Assembly: GCF_000155675.2 (NCBI RefSeq)
Contig: NC_020911.1
Location: 982,501-1,046,500, forward strand
Origin: Octadecabacter antarcticus 307
GTDB lineage: Bacteria; Pseudomonadota; Alphaproteobacteria; Rhodobacterales; Rhodobacteraceae
Direction of reading: 5' to 3'
DNA: 64,000 bases
Shown here: piece by piece, positions 28,021 through 37,446 of the stretch
Position numbering within the stretch: position 1 is the first letter of the stretch
Layout: every line of letters starts with the position of its first letter
The notes under the pieces: generated by a model
The model's input: only the letters and a program-made list of their open reading frames with translations
Told to the model about the DNA's origin: nothing
Databases searched by the model: none
Position numbers and translations under genes: made by a program

Positions 28021-28165
28021 TTTGTGTGGGTTGCTCCTGCATAGCAAGATATTTTTGATCAGATTTGTGCATTTGTCAGAAGCAGCCATGTGTTCCCGCT
28101 GCCGAGCAGTTGATTGCAAGGCAATCAATGAGAGGGGCCTGTTTGCGCGGTTTTGGCCGCTGGCC
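28021..28165 (-). repeat. IS-derived block, copy 1 (matches 57,868-58,010)
   Basis: About 145 bp match 57,868-58,010 almost base for base, including the same hairpin insert at the same place. On the minus strand both copies read through as ...SDKCTNLIKN(I/Y)..LLCRS(N/H)PHKIF, so this is the 3' part of a transposase-like frame I cannot place in a family. Homology between the two copies stops at CTGGCC (28160-28165), exactly where the second hairpin insert begins here. Confidence 0.6.
28101..28138 (+). repeat. hairpin insert, copy 1
   Basis: Member of the short palindromic insert family. Left end GCCGAGCAG, stem TTGATTGC/GCAATCAA with loop AAG, tail TGAGAGGGGC. It lies in the IS-derived block on the minus strand and keeps that frame open (adds PLSLIALQSTARQ). 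The copy at 57,943 is at the same site in the other block, so these two are one insertion event that was later duplicated. Confidence 0.75.
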
Positions 28166-28203
28166 CCCTCTCGGCAGATTGCTGAGCAATCGCCTGCCGG
28201 GTC
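28164..28203 (-). repeat. hairpin insert, copy 2
   Basis: Plus strand begins CCCCCTCTCGGCA, inner stem GATTGC/GCAATC with loop TGA, and ends CGCCTGCCGGG. Read on the minus strand it has the family left end and the CGAGAGG tail. It sits exactly at the junction between the IS-derived block and the IS3 orfB remnant, so it marks a breakpoint as well as an insertion. Confidence 0.72.
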
Positions 28204-28206
28204 CTG

Positions 28207-29019
28207 TTGGTGCATTTCAGCGGCTTTTATGCATGGCTTAAGGAGCCATTGAGCCAGCGTGCACTTGAAGATGTGCGTCAAACGGATCTGATCCAGCAGG
28301 CCTGGGCAGATAGCGGCAAAGTCTATGGATACCGCAAACTGCATGACGATCTGCGTGACGCGGGTGAGACCTGTTCAGAGAACCGTGTGGCGCGTTTGGC
28401 CAGCTTGGCAGGTGTCACTGCCCAGATTGGCTACAAACGTCGACCTGCTCGATATGGCGGCAAGCCAGCGGTGGTCGCTGATAACACACTGGATCGACAG
28501 TTTGAGGTTGATATGACCGCTCTCGTTTGGGTCACTGACATCACCTATATCAAGACGCACGAAGGTTGGTCGTATCTGGCTGTTGTGATTGATCTGTTCT
28601 CAAGGCGTGTGGTTGGGTGGTCGATGCAATCGCGCATGACGACGGACCTCGCCTTGCAGGCCCTGCTGAGTGCTGTTTGGCGGCGCAAGCCTAAGACCAA
28701 AGTAATGGTCCACTCGGGTCAAGGCTCACAATTCACCAGCAAGGAGTGGCAATCGTTCCTCAGCAAACACAATTTAGATGCCAGTATGAGCAGACGTGGG
28801 AACTGCCATGACAACGCCGTCGCAGAGAGCTTCTTTCAACTGTTGAAACGTGAGCGGATCAGGCGGCGGACGTATCTGACGCGCGACGCCGCGAGACAGG
28901 ACGTGTTCGACTACATCGAGATGTTCTATAACCCAAACCGCAAGCATACCAACAACGGCATGCTGTCGCCGGTTAACTATGAAATAAAACAAAGGAAAAT
29001 GATCAAGGCAGGTGCCTAG
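28207..29019 (+). pseudogene. IS3-family orfB transposase lacking a catalytic Asp
   Basis: A 270-residue frame with the IS3 integrase core: HTH_21-type region (YGYRKLHDDL), first catalytic Asp111 in WVTDITYI, last Glu207 in NAVAESFF. The second catalytic position reads HSGQGSQF (Gly171) instead of the family HSDQGSQ, from GGT where GAT is expected, with the normal DD(35)E spacing preserved. No orfA is present; upstream sequence switches to another IS remnant at hairpin insert 2. The element is therefore dead by two independent changes. Confidence 0.82.
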
Positions 29020-29100
29020 CAAACTAGGGGCTCCTCAATGCAAGCGATCGCCCTAGCTAGTAACAAGGCTTTTGTTGTCCGCATAGTGGCTCGATGTGAA

Positions 29101-29178
29101 GGGTCTGTTGGTCTTGACAAGAATCGCCGTGACAAGCTGATTTAGGCGCAAATCGTTTTAGATCGTTCAAACAGACCC
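29101..29178. repeat. 78-bp segment bounded by 9-bp inverted repeats
   Basis: GGGTCTGTT at 29101-29109 and AACAGACCC at 29170-29178 are perfect inverted repeats facing outward. The interior has no gene. This is the size and form of a tiny MITE or of two leftover IS ends; no clear target duplication is visible. Confidence 0.4.
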
Positions 29179-29188
29179 AAAAATTGAG

Positions 29189-29809
29189 TCAGACGCGGAG
29201 CAGGCCATCGACCATATCGATGAACTCTGCCCGCGATCGCCCCTTTGACCAATGCGCAGCAACACGCGGCACGTTGGCGAACATCTTGTTGGATATCGCG
29301 ATGCTAAGCAGCGGACCAAAAACAAGCTGGTTTATAGTAACATCAGGTACGTTGCGATGTGTGCCAGATGTGCGGCAAGGTGCGTAAACCTCCGCGAGGG
29401 AGGTTTCAAACTCAGCAATGAAATCGTCATGAAATCCCTCAGCAACCTCGGGGACTGTTTGTGAGGTTTCCGAAATAACGGTCATGATGCTACCGATAGC
29501 AGAGTTCACCATCGCGTCATAATATAGCCCCAAGGCACCGCGAAAGACGGCTTCTGGGGCAATTTTGGGTTGCTCCATAAGCTGATCAAACTGAGAACAC
29601 AAAGGGTCGAGATCCGCCGCAAGGGCCGCAAGGAAAAGCTGCTCTTTTGAGGAAAAGTGATGATAAAGCGACGGCTTCTTTATCCCTGCGGCTTTTGCAA
29701 CGGCGCTCATTGATGCGCCAGAATAGCCTTTTTCCAAGAAGATCTGGAGAGCAAATAACGCAAGCTTGGTGCGGCGATCTTCGCCAGTATTTTTTTGTAC
29801 ATCTTCCAT
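29189..29809 (-). CDS. TetR/AcrR family transcriptional regulator
   Basis: A 206-residue repressor. The N-terminal HTH is typical (RTKLALFALQIFLEKGYSG ... MSAVAKAAGIKKPSLYHHFSSKEQLFLAAL), and the remainder is the helical ligand-binding dimer domain. It is divergent from an RND efflux operon across an 80-bp intergenic region containing an inverted repeat, so it most likely represses that operon and itself and is released by a pump substrate. Confidence 0.92.
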   Translation of the reverse strand: MEDVQKNTGEDRRTKLALFALQIFLEKGYSGASMSAVAKAAGIKKPSLYHHFSSKEQLFLAALAADLDPLCSQFDQLMEQPKIAPEAVFRGALGLYYDAMVNSAIGSIMTVISETSQTVPEVAEGFHDDFIAEFETSLAEVYAPCRTSGTHRNVPDVTINQLVFGPLLSIAISNKMFANVPRVAAHWSKGRSRAEFIDMVDGLLRV

Positions 29810-29848
29810 TGACGTGGTTTCCGAATCATTTATATGACGCTCAAGCCG

Positions 29849-29862
29849 ACCGAACGATCGGT
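29849..29862. promoter_or_regulatory. probable TetR operator
   Basis: ACCGA and TCGGT form an inverted repeat with a four-base centre (ACGA). It lies midway between the divergent TetR gene (start 29809) and the RND adaptor gene (start 29892), the position expected for a shared operator. The ACCGANCGNTCGGT form is common for TetR-type repressors. Confidence 0.65.
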
Positions 29863-29891
29863 AGTTTGTTATGTATCCTAAGGAGCCTTTA

Positions 29892-30971
29892 ATGCCACTT
29901 ATAACCTATTTGCAAGCCACCATCCCAATGATTATTGTCGCGGGGATGGCTCTGGCACAGGAAACACCGCTGACCCCATCAGGTGATCCAGTTCCGTTGT
30001 TCGCTGTGCGACTGGTTTCTCCAGATGCGGTTTCAGCGACGTCACGCGCGTTCTTCGGGCGCGTTGCAGCCCGTGAAACTGTTGATCTATCATTCGAAGT
30101 TGGCGGTCGTTTGGTTCTGTTTCCGGTAACGGAAGGTGTAGCGATTGAAATGGGCTCGATTTTGGCGCGGCTTGATCTTGCGCCGTTGGAACGAGCGGTT
30201 GAACTTGCCGAGATCAACCTTGCTCAGGCCCAACGAGAACTGACGAGAGCGGAAGCGTTGGCTGCGTCAAACGCCGCGTCGCAGGTGCGTGTTGAAGATG
30301 CAGGAACCGTGCGGGGACGAGCGGATGTCGCGTTGCGCAATGCCCGTGCAGCCCTTGAGAATGCAACCTTGTATGCTCCTTTTGATGGGATCGTAGCATC
30401 GCGTATTGCGACACATTTTTCCAATATTGAGCCGGGCGAGCCGATCTTACGGTTGCACGACATGAGCGAAGTTCGGGTCGAAATAGAAGTTCCCGAACAA
30501 GTTTTGACCCGTGCGGGCGATCCGTCATCGATCCTTTTTACGGCACAGATGCCTGACGGTCAGAGTATTCCTCTTACTCTGGCGGAATATGAGGCACAGA
30601 CGGGCCAAGTAGGACAAAGTTTTCGCGTGGCGCTGCGCCTACCGGACGAAGCGGCAGTCGGTCTTATTCCAGGAATGTCGATGACGGTCACTGCGGCATT
30701 GGATGCGGTGGGGAGCAAAATGGCTTTGCCTGCGGGTGCAATTCTGGCCACGACGGATCGTGGTTTCGAAGTCATGGTGTTCAGCGCTGATGGTGAAAAT
30801 ACTGGTATTGTTGAACGACGCGATGTCGAGGTCGGTGCGCCAAATGGGTTGGGCTTCGCTGTTTCAGGGCTGATAGTTGAAGACCGTGTTGTCGCCGCAG
30901 GGGCGCACCTGCTGCGTGATGGCCAGCGCGTGCGAGTTTATGATGGTCTTATCGTTGAGGAGACAAACTGA
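29892..30971 (+). CDS. RND efflux periplasmic adaptor (membrane fusion) protein
   Basis: A 359-residue adaptor. A signal peptide (LITYLQATIPMIIVAGMALA) precedes a barrel-sandwich/lipoyl half (LSFEVGGRLVLFPVTEGVAIEMGSILARLD), an alpha-hairpin (residues about 95-150, AQRELTRAEALAASNAASQ), the second lipoyl half (LYAPFDGIVASRIATHFSNIEPGEPILRL) and a beta-barrel. AAGGAG lies six bases before ATG 29892. The stop overlaps the permease start, so stoichiometric expression is likely. No outer-membrane TolC-like gene is adjacent. Confidence 0.9.
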   Translation: MPLITYLQATIPMIIVAGMALAQETPLTPSGDPVPLFAVRLVSPDAVSATSRAFFGRVAARETVDLSFEVGGRLVLFPVTEGVAIEMGSILARLDLAPLERAVELAEINLAQAQRELTRAEALAASNAASQVRVEDAGTVRGRADVALRNARAALENATLYAPFDGIVASRIATHFSNIEPGEPILRLHDMSEVRVEIEVPEQVLTRAGDPSSILFTAQMPDGQSIPLTLAEYEAQTGQVGQSFRVALRLPDEAAVGLIPGMSMTVTAALDAVGSKMALPAGAILATTDRGFEVMVFSADGENTGIVERRDVEVGAPNGLGFAVSGLIVEDRVVAAGAHLLRDGQRVRVYDGLIVEETN

Positions 30972-33900
30972 TGATGCGTGCAATTGCGAAAGCCTCTGTC
31001 GAAAAGTCACTATATACGTGGATTGTGATCCTGTTCGCCCTTTTTGGTGGGATGTTCGGATATCTAAATGTAGGTAAACTTGAAGATCCTATATTCACGC
31101 TGAAATCCGCCCTGGTTATTACGGCATATCCGGGGGCCACCGCTGCGCAAGTCGCGATGGAAGTATCAGAACCTATCGAGGCTGAAATTCAGCAAATGGG
31201 TGAGATCAAGACGATCACCTCACGCAATGTTCCTGGCGTGTCGATAATTGAGGTAGAGGTTGGCGAGCAGTACGACGGTGAAGACCTAAAACAAATCTGG
31301 GATGATCTGCGCGACCGTGTCGACAACGCCCGTGGGCTGCTGCCCGCTGGAGCACTGCCTTCCGTCATTAATGACGATTTCGGTGATGTGTTTGGTCTGT
31401 ATTATGCCGTGTCAGCACCCGGGTACTCAGACGCTGACATATGGGAGATTTCCACTTTTCTGCGCCGCGAGCTTTTGGCCGTTGACGGCGTCGCAAACGC
31501 GCAGCTTTTGGGCTTGCCGCAAGAAGCGATTTTTGTCGACCTTGATAATCGTGCCCTTAGCACACTTGGTGTCGCGCCGGGCGCAATTCTTGACGCAATA
31601 TCTACAGCAACCGATATCGTGCCAACAGGCACGGCCGGGTCTGATGGACGTGACCTTCGGATCGACGCTCCCCGAGCGAATGACAGCACGGCTGATCTTG
31701 GCTCTTTGTCCCTTGGGGTGAATGGCGAAGTCATCAACTTGCTCGATATAGCGACTCTATCGCGGCACCGCGTTGACGACCCGACGCATATTATCCGTCA
31801 TAACGGTCGTGCCGCATTCACCTTAGGCATTGCAGGTTTGAACAGTCGCAACATTGTTGATGTGGGTGAAGCCGTTGAGGCGCGCCTGGACAGCATCATG
31901 CCGCTTTTGCCACTTGGAGTGCAAATTGACCCAATTTACGAACAGCACCGTGTCGTGGATGAAGCGGCCGCTGGTTTTCTAGTATCACTTGTGATGTCGG
32001 TGGGTGTGGTCATCTTGGTTCTGGCGCTGTTCATGGGTTGGCGCGCATCAATCGTCGTCGGTGGTTCACTTTTATTGACGGTCATGGCGACCTTTTTTGC
32101 AATGTATCTGTTTGATATAAAAGTTGAACGCATCAGCTTGGGCGCGCTCATCATCGCGATGGGTATGCTTGTCGATAACGCTATCGTCGTCGCCGAAGGC
32201 ATGCAGCAAAAAATGCGACAGGGCACCTCAGCGACTGAAGCCGCCGAAATTGCGGCAGGGCGGACCGGCATCCCACTGCTGGGAGCCACTGTCATCGGGA
32301 TCATGGCATTTGCCGGGATCGGCCTATCACCTGACGCCAGTGGTGAATTTCTGTTTTCACTCTTTGCAGTGATTGGCCTGTCGCTGATGTTGTCTTGGGT
32401 TTTCGCCGTGACGGTGACACCTCTTTTGGGGGCATATGTGTTTAAGGTCGGAGGATTAAAGGAGGGTGAAGACCCCTACAGTGGCCCAGTCTTTCGCGCT
32501 TACCGCGGGATTGTGCGCGGTGCGTTGCGGGCGCGCTGGTTGGTCATTGTGTCACTTCTTGGAATTACAGCAGGTTGCATTGTGGCATTTGGTCAGGTCA
32601 CGCAACAGTTTTTTCCACCCTCTGACACACCGTTGTTTTTCCTTGAATACAAGGCAGCACAGGGCAGTTCGATTAATACAACATCCCAAGACCTCGCACG
32701 GATCGAAGATTGGCTGTTGGAACGCGATGACGTGGCCGCTGTTACGACGAGTGCGGGACAGGGCGTGACGCGCTTTTTGCTCATTTATGCGCCACAATTG
32801 CCCGAACCATCCTATGGAGAACTGGTGATCCGAGCAAGCGATGTTGACGCGATCCCTGCATTGCGTCGGGACTTGGATATGTTCGTGGCGCAACACCTGC
32901 CTTGGGCCCGCTTGATGACGAAACAGACCATATACGGCCCATCGGTGCTTGCCGATATCGAAGCGCGCTTTTCTGGTCCTGATCCGGACGTATTGCGCGC
33001 TTTGGCGATTGAGGCTGCGCATATCTTGCGCACCGCAACGCCAGATCTACATAGCGAAACAATCGACTGGCATGAGCGAGAGGCGGTCATTCGCCCGATC
33101 TATGCAGAAAAGCGTGCCCAGACCATTGGCATTGCCCGTGCTGACATTGCAACGGCCATCGCACTTGTAACCGATGGCGTCCCAGCGGGTGTCTACCGTG
33201 AGCGTGACCGGCTTATCAACATTATCATCCGCAGCGACACAGCTCAATCAGCAAGCCAAAATGCGCTTTTAGATCAACCGGTCTGGTCGTCAGCTACGGG
33301 TTCCTACGTCCCACTGGCACAAGCAATTGATGGCTTCGAGGTCCTAGCGCGCGATACGCTCATTGAGCGGCGTGACCGCCAGCCAACCGTCACTGCGCAT
33401 GCTAATGTCATCGCAGGCATGACCCCACCTACCGTATTCGCGAAAGTCCGTCCCGCAATAGAGGCGATTTTACTGCCCGAAGGATACGCGCTGGAATGGG
33501 GGGGCGAGTTTCAGAGCGCAGGCGAGGCGCAGCAAAGCCTTGGGCGGCAGATGCCGCTGTCGTTCGGGGTGATGCTGCTGATTACGGTCTTGTTGTTTGG
33601 TAAGTTAAGGCAGACCGCAGTGATTTGGACGATCGTACCAATGGCCGTGAACGGCGTAGCATTGGGTCTGCTGTTCACTGGCTTGCCGTTTAGTTTCACA
33701 GCTTTGCTGGGAATGCTTTCGCTGACTGGGATGGTGATCAAGAACGCCATTGTCCTGGTTGAGGAGATCGACATCCAAAAGGAAGAGGGCCTTAGCCAGT
33801 ATGATGCTATCGTTGAGGCCAGCACAAGCCGTCTGCGTCCCGTAGTGCTAGCTGCTGCGACAACGATCCTCGGCATGGTGCCTTTGCTTGCCGATAGTTT

Positions 33901-34099
33901 CTTTGCCGCAATGGCAGTGGCGATCATGGCGGGCCTTGGTTTTGCCTCCATTCTGACCCTCGTAGGTGTGCCGGTCCTTTACCACACCTATCTACGAAAG
34001 GAGCGGCGCGAGGGGCTTTTGGTTCGTAAACCTGAAACCGATGTTACCCAGAAAATAAATAACAAAACCCCGCAATTGCATCCCATTGCTGCTGAATAA
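30971..34099 (+). CDS. RND efflux transporter permease (AcrB/MexB superfamily)
   Basis: A 1042-residue proton-driven pump subunit with 12 predicted helices and two large periplasmic loops (after helices 1 and 7). Helix 4 contains the proton-relay acidic pair in LGALIIAMGMLVDNAIVVAEGM, and the second-half equivalent is LTGMVIKNAIVLVEEID. The divergence from AcrB and absence of a TolC gene fit the AcrB/D/F subgroup common in marine bacteria. The start overlaps the adaptor stop (TGATG). Confidence 0.93.
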   Translation: MMRAIAKASVEKSLYTWIVILFALFGGMFGYLNVGKLEDPIFTLKSALVITAYPGATAAQVAMEVSEPIEAEIQQMGEIKTITSRNVPGVSIIEVEVGEQYDGEDLKQIWDDLRDRVDNARGLLPAGALPSVINDDFGDVFGLYYAVSAPGYSDADIWEISTFLRRELLAVDGVANAQLLGLPQEAIFVDLDNRALSTLGVAPGAILDAISTATDIVPTGTAGSDGRDLRIDAPRANDSTADLGSLSLGVNGEVINLLDIATLSRHRVDDPTHIIRHNGRAAFTLGIAGLNSRNIVDVGEAVEARLDSIMPLLPLGVQIDPIYEQHRVVDEAAAGFLVSLVMSVGVVILVLALFMGWRASIVVGGSLLLTVMATFFAMYLFDIKVERISLGALIIAMGMLVDNAIVVAEGMQQKMRQGTSATEAAEIAAGRTGIPLLGATVIGIMAFAGIGLSPDASGEFLFSLFAVIGLSLMLSWVFAVTVTPLLGAYVFKVGGLKEGEDPYSGPVFRAYRGIVRGALRARWLVIVSLLGITAGCIVAFGQVTQQFFPPSDTPLFFLEYKAAQGSSINTTSQDLARIEDWLLERDDVAAVTTSAGQGVTRFLLIYAPQLPEPSYGELVIRASDVDAIPALRRDLDMFVAQHLPWARLMTKQTIYGPSVLADIEARFSGPDPDVLRALAIEAAHILRTATPDLHSETIDWHEREAVIRPIYAEKRAQTIGIARADIATAIALVTDGVPAGVYRERDRLINIIIRSDTAQSASQNALLDQPVWSSATGSYVPLAQAIDGFEVLARDTLIERRDRQPTVTAHANVIAGMTPPTVFAKVRPAIEAILLPEGYALEWGGEFQSAGEAQQSLGRQMPLSFGVMLLITVLLFGKLRQTAVIWTIVPMAVNGVALGLLFTGLPFSFTALLGMLSLTGMVIKNAIVLVEEIDIQKEEGLSQYDAIVEASTSRLRPVVLAAATTILGMVPLLADSFFAAMAVAIMAGLGFASILTLVGVPVLYHTYLRKERREGLLVRKPETDVTQKINNKTPQLHPIAAE

Positions 34100-34565
34100 G
34101 AGCCGAGGGCAGGGCGCAAACAAAGCGTGATCACGTCTATAGAAACGATTTTATGTGCTCAGTCTGACGATAAGCGTTGACGCTTCGGCTTGGTGGCACC
34201 GAGACGGATAGGAGATAAAATGCAAATATGCTCTGGGCAAAACCTGCAACCGGCGCTTCTTGATAGCGAGACGATACTGCTGGGCATTAGAAAGCCACGT
34301 CTTCGCTTCGAGCCGGATGGGCTGCCGTCGCATACGGCATCAGCCCATCATTGACTATCTGGCGACTGCACTGAGTTTTGCTAAAGAATGGACTGACAGG
34401 TCGGTTTCACGCGGGAAATACTGTTTAAGAAGCCAATTTGCATTTTCGTTTGATCCACATTGCCAAGGAGACGGAGGATCACAGAAGAAAATCAGTCACA
34501 ACTGGCGAATATGCCGCCCAGCTTATGAATTGCGCCCCGCATCGATAATCAATATTGATACACCC
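34100..34565. other. 466-bp intergenic region before the LysR gene
   Basis: An open frame continues upstream of the LysR gene through this stretch but has no protein-like features. A 14-bp palindrome (AAGCGT-TG-ACGCTT, about 34171-34184) lies downstream of the RND genes and could be a weak terminator, although no T-tract follows. Nothing else is recognised. Confidence 0.35.
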
Positions 34566-35444
34566 ATGACTTTTGACCAAATCAGAACGTTCCTTTGGGT
34601 GGCCCGGCTCGGTGGATTTCGCAAAGCGGCACAACGGTTGCATCTATCGCAGCCAGCCATTTCAACCCGCATTTCAAATTTGGAACAAGAATTGCGTGTG
34701 CAGTTGTTTGAGCGCGGCCCAGGCGAGCTGATTTTGACGAAGCATGGTACGCTTCTGCTGTCTTACGCTGAACAGATGTTGTTCGTTGAAGAAGAGATCA
34801 AGCAGCGCGTCGCAAACCCGTCGGAAGCAGAAGGACTCTTTCGGGTTGGTGCGGCGGAGACGATTGCCCAAGCGTGGCTCCCGGAGTTCATGACCGCCTT
34901 TAGTGAACAATATCCGCGGGTAAACATGGATTTGACGGTCGATATATCAATGAACCTTCGCGCGGCCCTGCTGGAACGGCGTCTGGATCTGGCATTCTTG
35001 ATGGGACCAGTATCCGAATTCACGGTCGAAAACGTAGAATTGCCCGCTTTTGATTTGCATTGGTATCGATCCGCGACCAACCCGCAGACCGATCTAACTG
35101 CCATTCCCATCATTTCCTATTCAAGCAAAACACGCCCTTATCGTGAATTGATGTCTGAGCTGTCGCGCAGGGTAGGGCCGCAATTGCGGGTCTATGCGTC
35201 GGCGTCTTTGTCTGCGAGCTTGAAGATGATTGCTGCAGGAATCGCTGTTGGGCCATACCCGCGCGCTCTCGCCAATGATTTCGTGGCTTCCGGACAAATC
35301 GTGGAATTCGATCCTGGATTTAGGCCCAAACCACTGGCCTTTACAGCATCATATTTGTCGGAGCCCCGCAGCTTTCTCGTTGAAAACAGTGCTGAAATTG
35401 CCCGTGATGTCGCGCAGGTATGGGATATCACGCACCGCAAGTAG
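34566..35444 (+). CDS. LysR-family transcriptional regulator
   Basis: A 292-residue regulator with a classic N-terminal winged HTH (FDQIRTFLWVARLGGFRKAAQRLHLSQPAISTRISNLEQEL) and a periplasmic-binding-like effector domain from about residue 90. It is on the same strand as, and 94 bp upstream of, the putative D-glutamate-cyclase/TRAP/oxoprolinase operon, which it probably controls in response to the imported substrate. Starting at ATG 34566 gives the normal family length. Confidence 0.9.
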   Translation: MTFDQIRTFLWVARLGGFRKAAQRLHLSQPAISTRISNLEQELRVQLFERGPGELILTKHGTLLLSYAEQMLFVEEEIKQRVANPSEAEGLFRVGAAETIAQAWLPEFMTAFSEQYPRVNMDLTVDISMNLRAALLERRLDLAFLMGPVSEFTVENVELPAFDLHWYRSATNPQTDLTAIPIISYSSKTRPYRELMSELSRRVGPQLRVYASASLSASLKMIAAGIAVGPYPRALANDFVASGQIVEFDPGFRPKPLAFTASYLSEPRSFLVENSAEIARDVAQVWDITHRK

Positions 35445-35538
35445 ATAGAAAATTTCTATCACAAATGATACAAAATGATAATTTGCACAAAAGTGGACGG
35501 GCATGTGATGCTTTTGGCATATCTTGGGGGCTGCCATC

Positions 35539-36363
35539 ATGACGATCACATCCGTTTCGCATACCGATCTTGTAGCCTCCGCTGCGGCAGATGTGCGCGC
35601 AGCGATCCGCACAAAATCTTTCACGGGGCATACGGCCGGTCTTGCGGCTGGCAAGTTGCAGTGCAACATCGCAATCCTACCTGAAAACGTCGCGTTGGAT
35701 TTCCTGCGGTTTTGTCAGCGCAACCCGAAACCTTGTCCGATTGTGGCGGTGGGCGACAGTGGTGATCCATATCTGCCGACGTTGGGCCAAGACATCGATA
35801 TCCGCACCGATGTGCCAAAATATCGTGTGTTTCGAAATGGCGCGCTGACCGACGAGGTGACGGACATTCGCGACACATGGACAGATGACATGGTGACCGT
35901 CGCACTGGGCTGCTCGTTTACGTTTGAGAATGCGTTGCTGCGCGAGGGTATTCCTGTGCGCCATATTGAAACGGGTAAGAACGTGCCGATGTTTCGCACC
36001 AACATCGATCTTGTGCCTGCGGGAAAATTTGGCGGGAACATGGTGGTGACGATGCGCCCTATTCCAGCGACGCAAGTTGCCCGTGCCACTGAAATTAGCC
36101 GGCTGTTCCCCCACGCACACGGCGCGCCCATTGCGGTGGGAGACCCCGCGCAAATCGGAATTGCGGACCTGTCGCGCCCTGATTGGGGCGATGCAGTCGA
36201 GATTCGTGCAGGTGAAATTCCGGTGTACTGGGCGTGCGGTGTGACGCCCCAAAATGTCCTTCTGGATGCGGGTCTTGCGATCTGCATTACCCATTCACCT
36301 GGTCACATGTTGATCGCGGATGTGGCCGAGGATGCCGAAACGACAATATTAAAAACAAACTGA
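35539..36363 (+). CDS. putative hydro-lyase / D-glutamate cyclase family (DUF1445)
   Basis: A 274-residue DUF1445 protein. The family includes mammalian D-glutamate cyclase, which converts D-glutamate to 5-oxo-D-proline, and bacterial 'putative hydro-lyases'. Recognisable regions are GDSGDPYLPTLGQDIDIRTDVPKYRV, TVALGCSFTFENALL, TNIDLVPAGKFGGNMVVTMRP and the end AICITHSPGHMLIADV. GGGGG precedes the ATG. It is the first gene of an operon with a TRAP transporter and an oxoprolinase-type enzyme, which supports a D-glutamate/5-oxoproline role. Confidence 0.85.
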   Translation: MTITSVSHTDLVASAAADVRAAIRTKSFTGHTAGLAAGKLQCNIAILPENVALDFLRFCQRNPKPCPIVAVGDSGDPYLPTLGQDIDIRTDVPKYRVFRNGALTDEVTDIRDTWTDDMVTVALGCSFTFENALLREGIPVRHIETGKNVPMFRTNIDLVPAGKFGGNMVVTMRPIPATQVARATEISRLFPHAHGAPIAVGDPAQIGIADLSRPDWGDAVEIRAGEIPVYWACGVTPQNVLLDAGLAICITHSPGHMLIADVAEDAETTILKTN

Positions 36364-36387
36364 AACGACCCAACAAGGAGACTGAAA

Positions 36388-37419
36388 ATGAAACGTACAT
36401 TAACAATCCTCGCGGCGACAACAGCGCTTGCGACGCCGGCATTTGCCGAAGACCTGTCCGTCGTGGGCAGCTGGTCCAGCCTGCCGTTGCACAACGCTTA
36501 CGAAGCGCCGTTCTGGACCGAGACATTGCCTGCCGCATCTGGCGGCACGATCAACGTGGAATTGACGACGCACAACCAGATGAGCCTTGGACTGGGTGAC
36601 ATTTACCCGCTGCTCGGCCAAGGTGTTTACGATGTCGCGATGACTGTGGGCGATTATGCGGTGTCCGACGCGCCGGAACTCGAAGGCCTGGACGTGCCAC
36701 TTTTGGCGCTCACGGCGGATGATGCGCGCGCCATGGTCGATGCTGCCCGCCCGATGGTGGCAGACATTTTCCGTGACCGGTTCAACAGCCATGTTCTGGC
36801 CATCGCGCCGTACCCGCCACAGGTCGTGTTTTGTAACGCGGACATTGCCAGCCTTGCCGACCTTGAAGGCCTGAAAGTCCGCGCATCCGGTCGCATGACC
36901 GCGCTGCTGCTCGAAGCATTGGGCGCTGAAGGCGTAAACGTATCGTTCTCCGAAGTGCCGGGCGCGTTGCAAAAAGGTGTTGTCGATTGCGCCGTCACCG
37001 GTGCCGGGTCCGGGTACAGCGCGGGGTGGTGGGAAGTGTCCACGCACCTGTTGCCGATCCCGCTGGGAGGCTGGGATCCGGTCGTAACGGCCATCAACCT
37101 CGACAAATGGAATTCCATGAGCGCGGATGATCAGGCGTTGATCACCTCCGAAATCGTGACCGGTTTTGAAGACCCAGCATGGGCCAGCGCGCAGGGTGCA
37201 TTGGTGAATGACGTGGCCTGCCTGACCGGCAATGGCGAGTGCGTAGGCGGCGAAGCACGCGCCATGACCCTTGTCGAGGTCAGTGAAGAAGACTTCACGC
37301 GTGCCCGCACCATCCTGACGAGCGAAGTGCTGCCTGACTGGGCTGAGCGCGCTGGTGGGGATTGGGCCACACGCTGGAACGAAAGTGTCGGCACTGCGGT
37401 TGGCGTTTCGATCGAGTAA
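36388..37419 (+). CDS. TRAP transporter substrate-binding protein (DctP family)
   Basis: A 343-residue periplasmic binding protein with a cleavable signal (LTILAATTALATPAFA). The DctP fold is recognisable from DLEGLKVRASGRMTALLLEALGAEGVNVSFSEVPGALQKGVVDCAVTG, containing the conserved arginine that binds the substrate carboxylate. It delivers an organic acid to the DctQM permease encoded directly downstream. AAGGAG lies before the ATG. Confidence 0.92.
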   Translation: MKRTLTILAATTALATPAFAEDLSVVGSWSSLPLHNAYEAPFWTETLPAASGGTINVELTTHNQMSLGLGDIYPLLGQGVYDVAMTVGDYAVSDAPELEGLDVPLLALTADDARAMVDAARPMVADIFRDRFNSHVLAIAPYPPQVVFCNADIASLADLEGLKVRASGRMTALLLEALGAEGVNVSFSEVPGALQKGVVDCAVTGAGSGYSAGWWEVSTHLLPIPLGGWDPVVTAINLDKWNSMSADDQALITSEIVTGFEDPAWASAQGALVNDVACLTGNGECVGGEARAMTLVEVSEEDFTRARTILTSEVLPDWAERAGGDWATRWNESVGTAVGVSIE

Positions 37420-37446
37420 ACGGGCAAGCTAGGGGACGTGGCAAAC

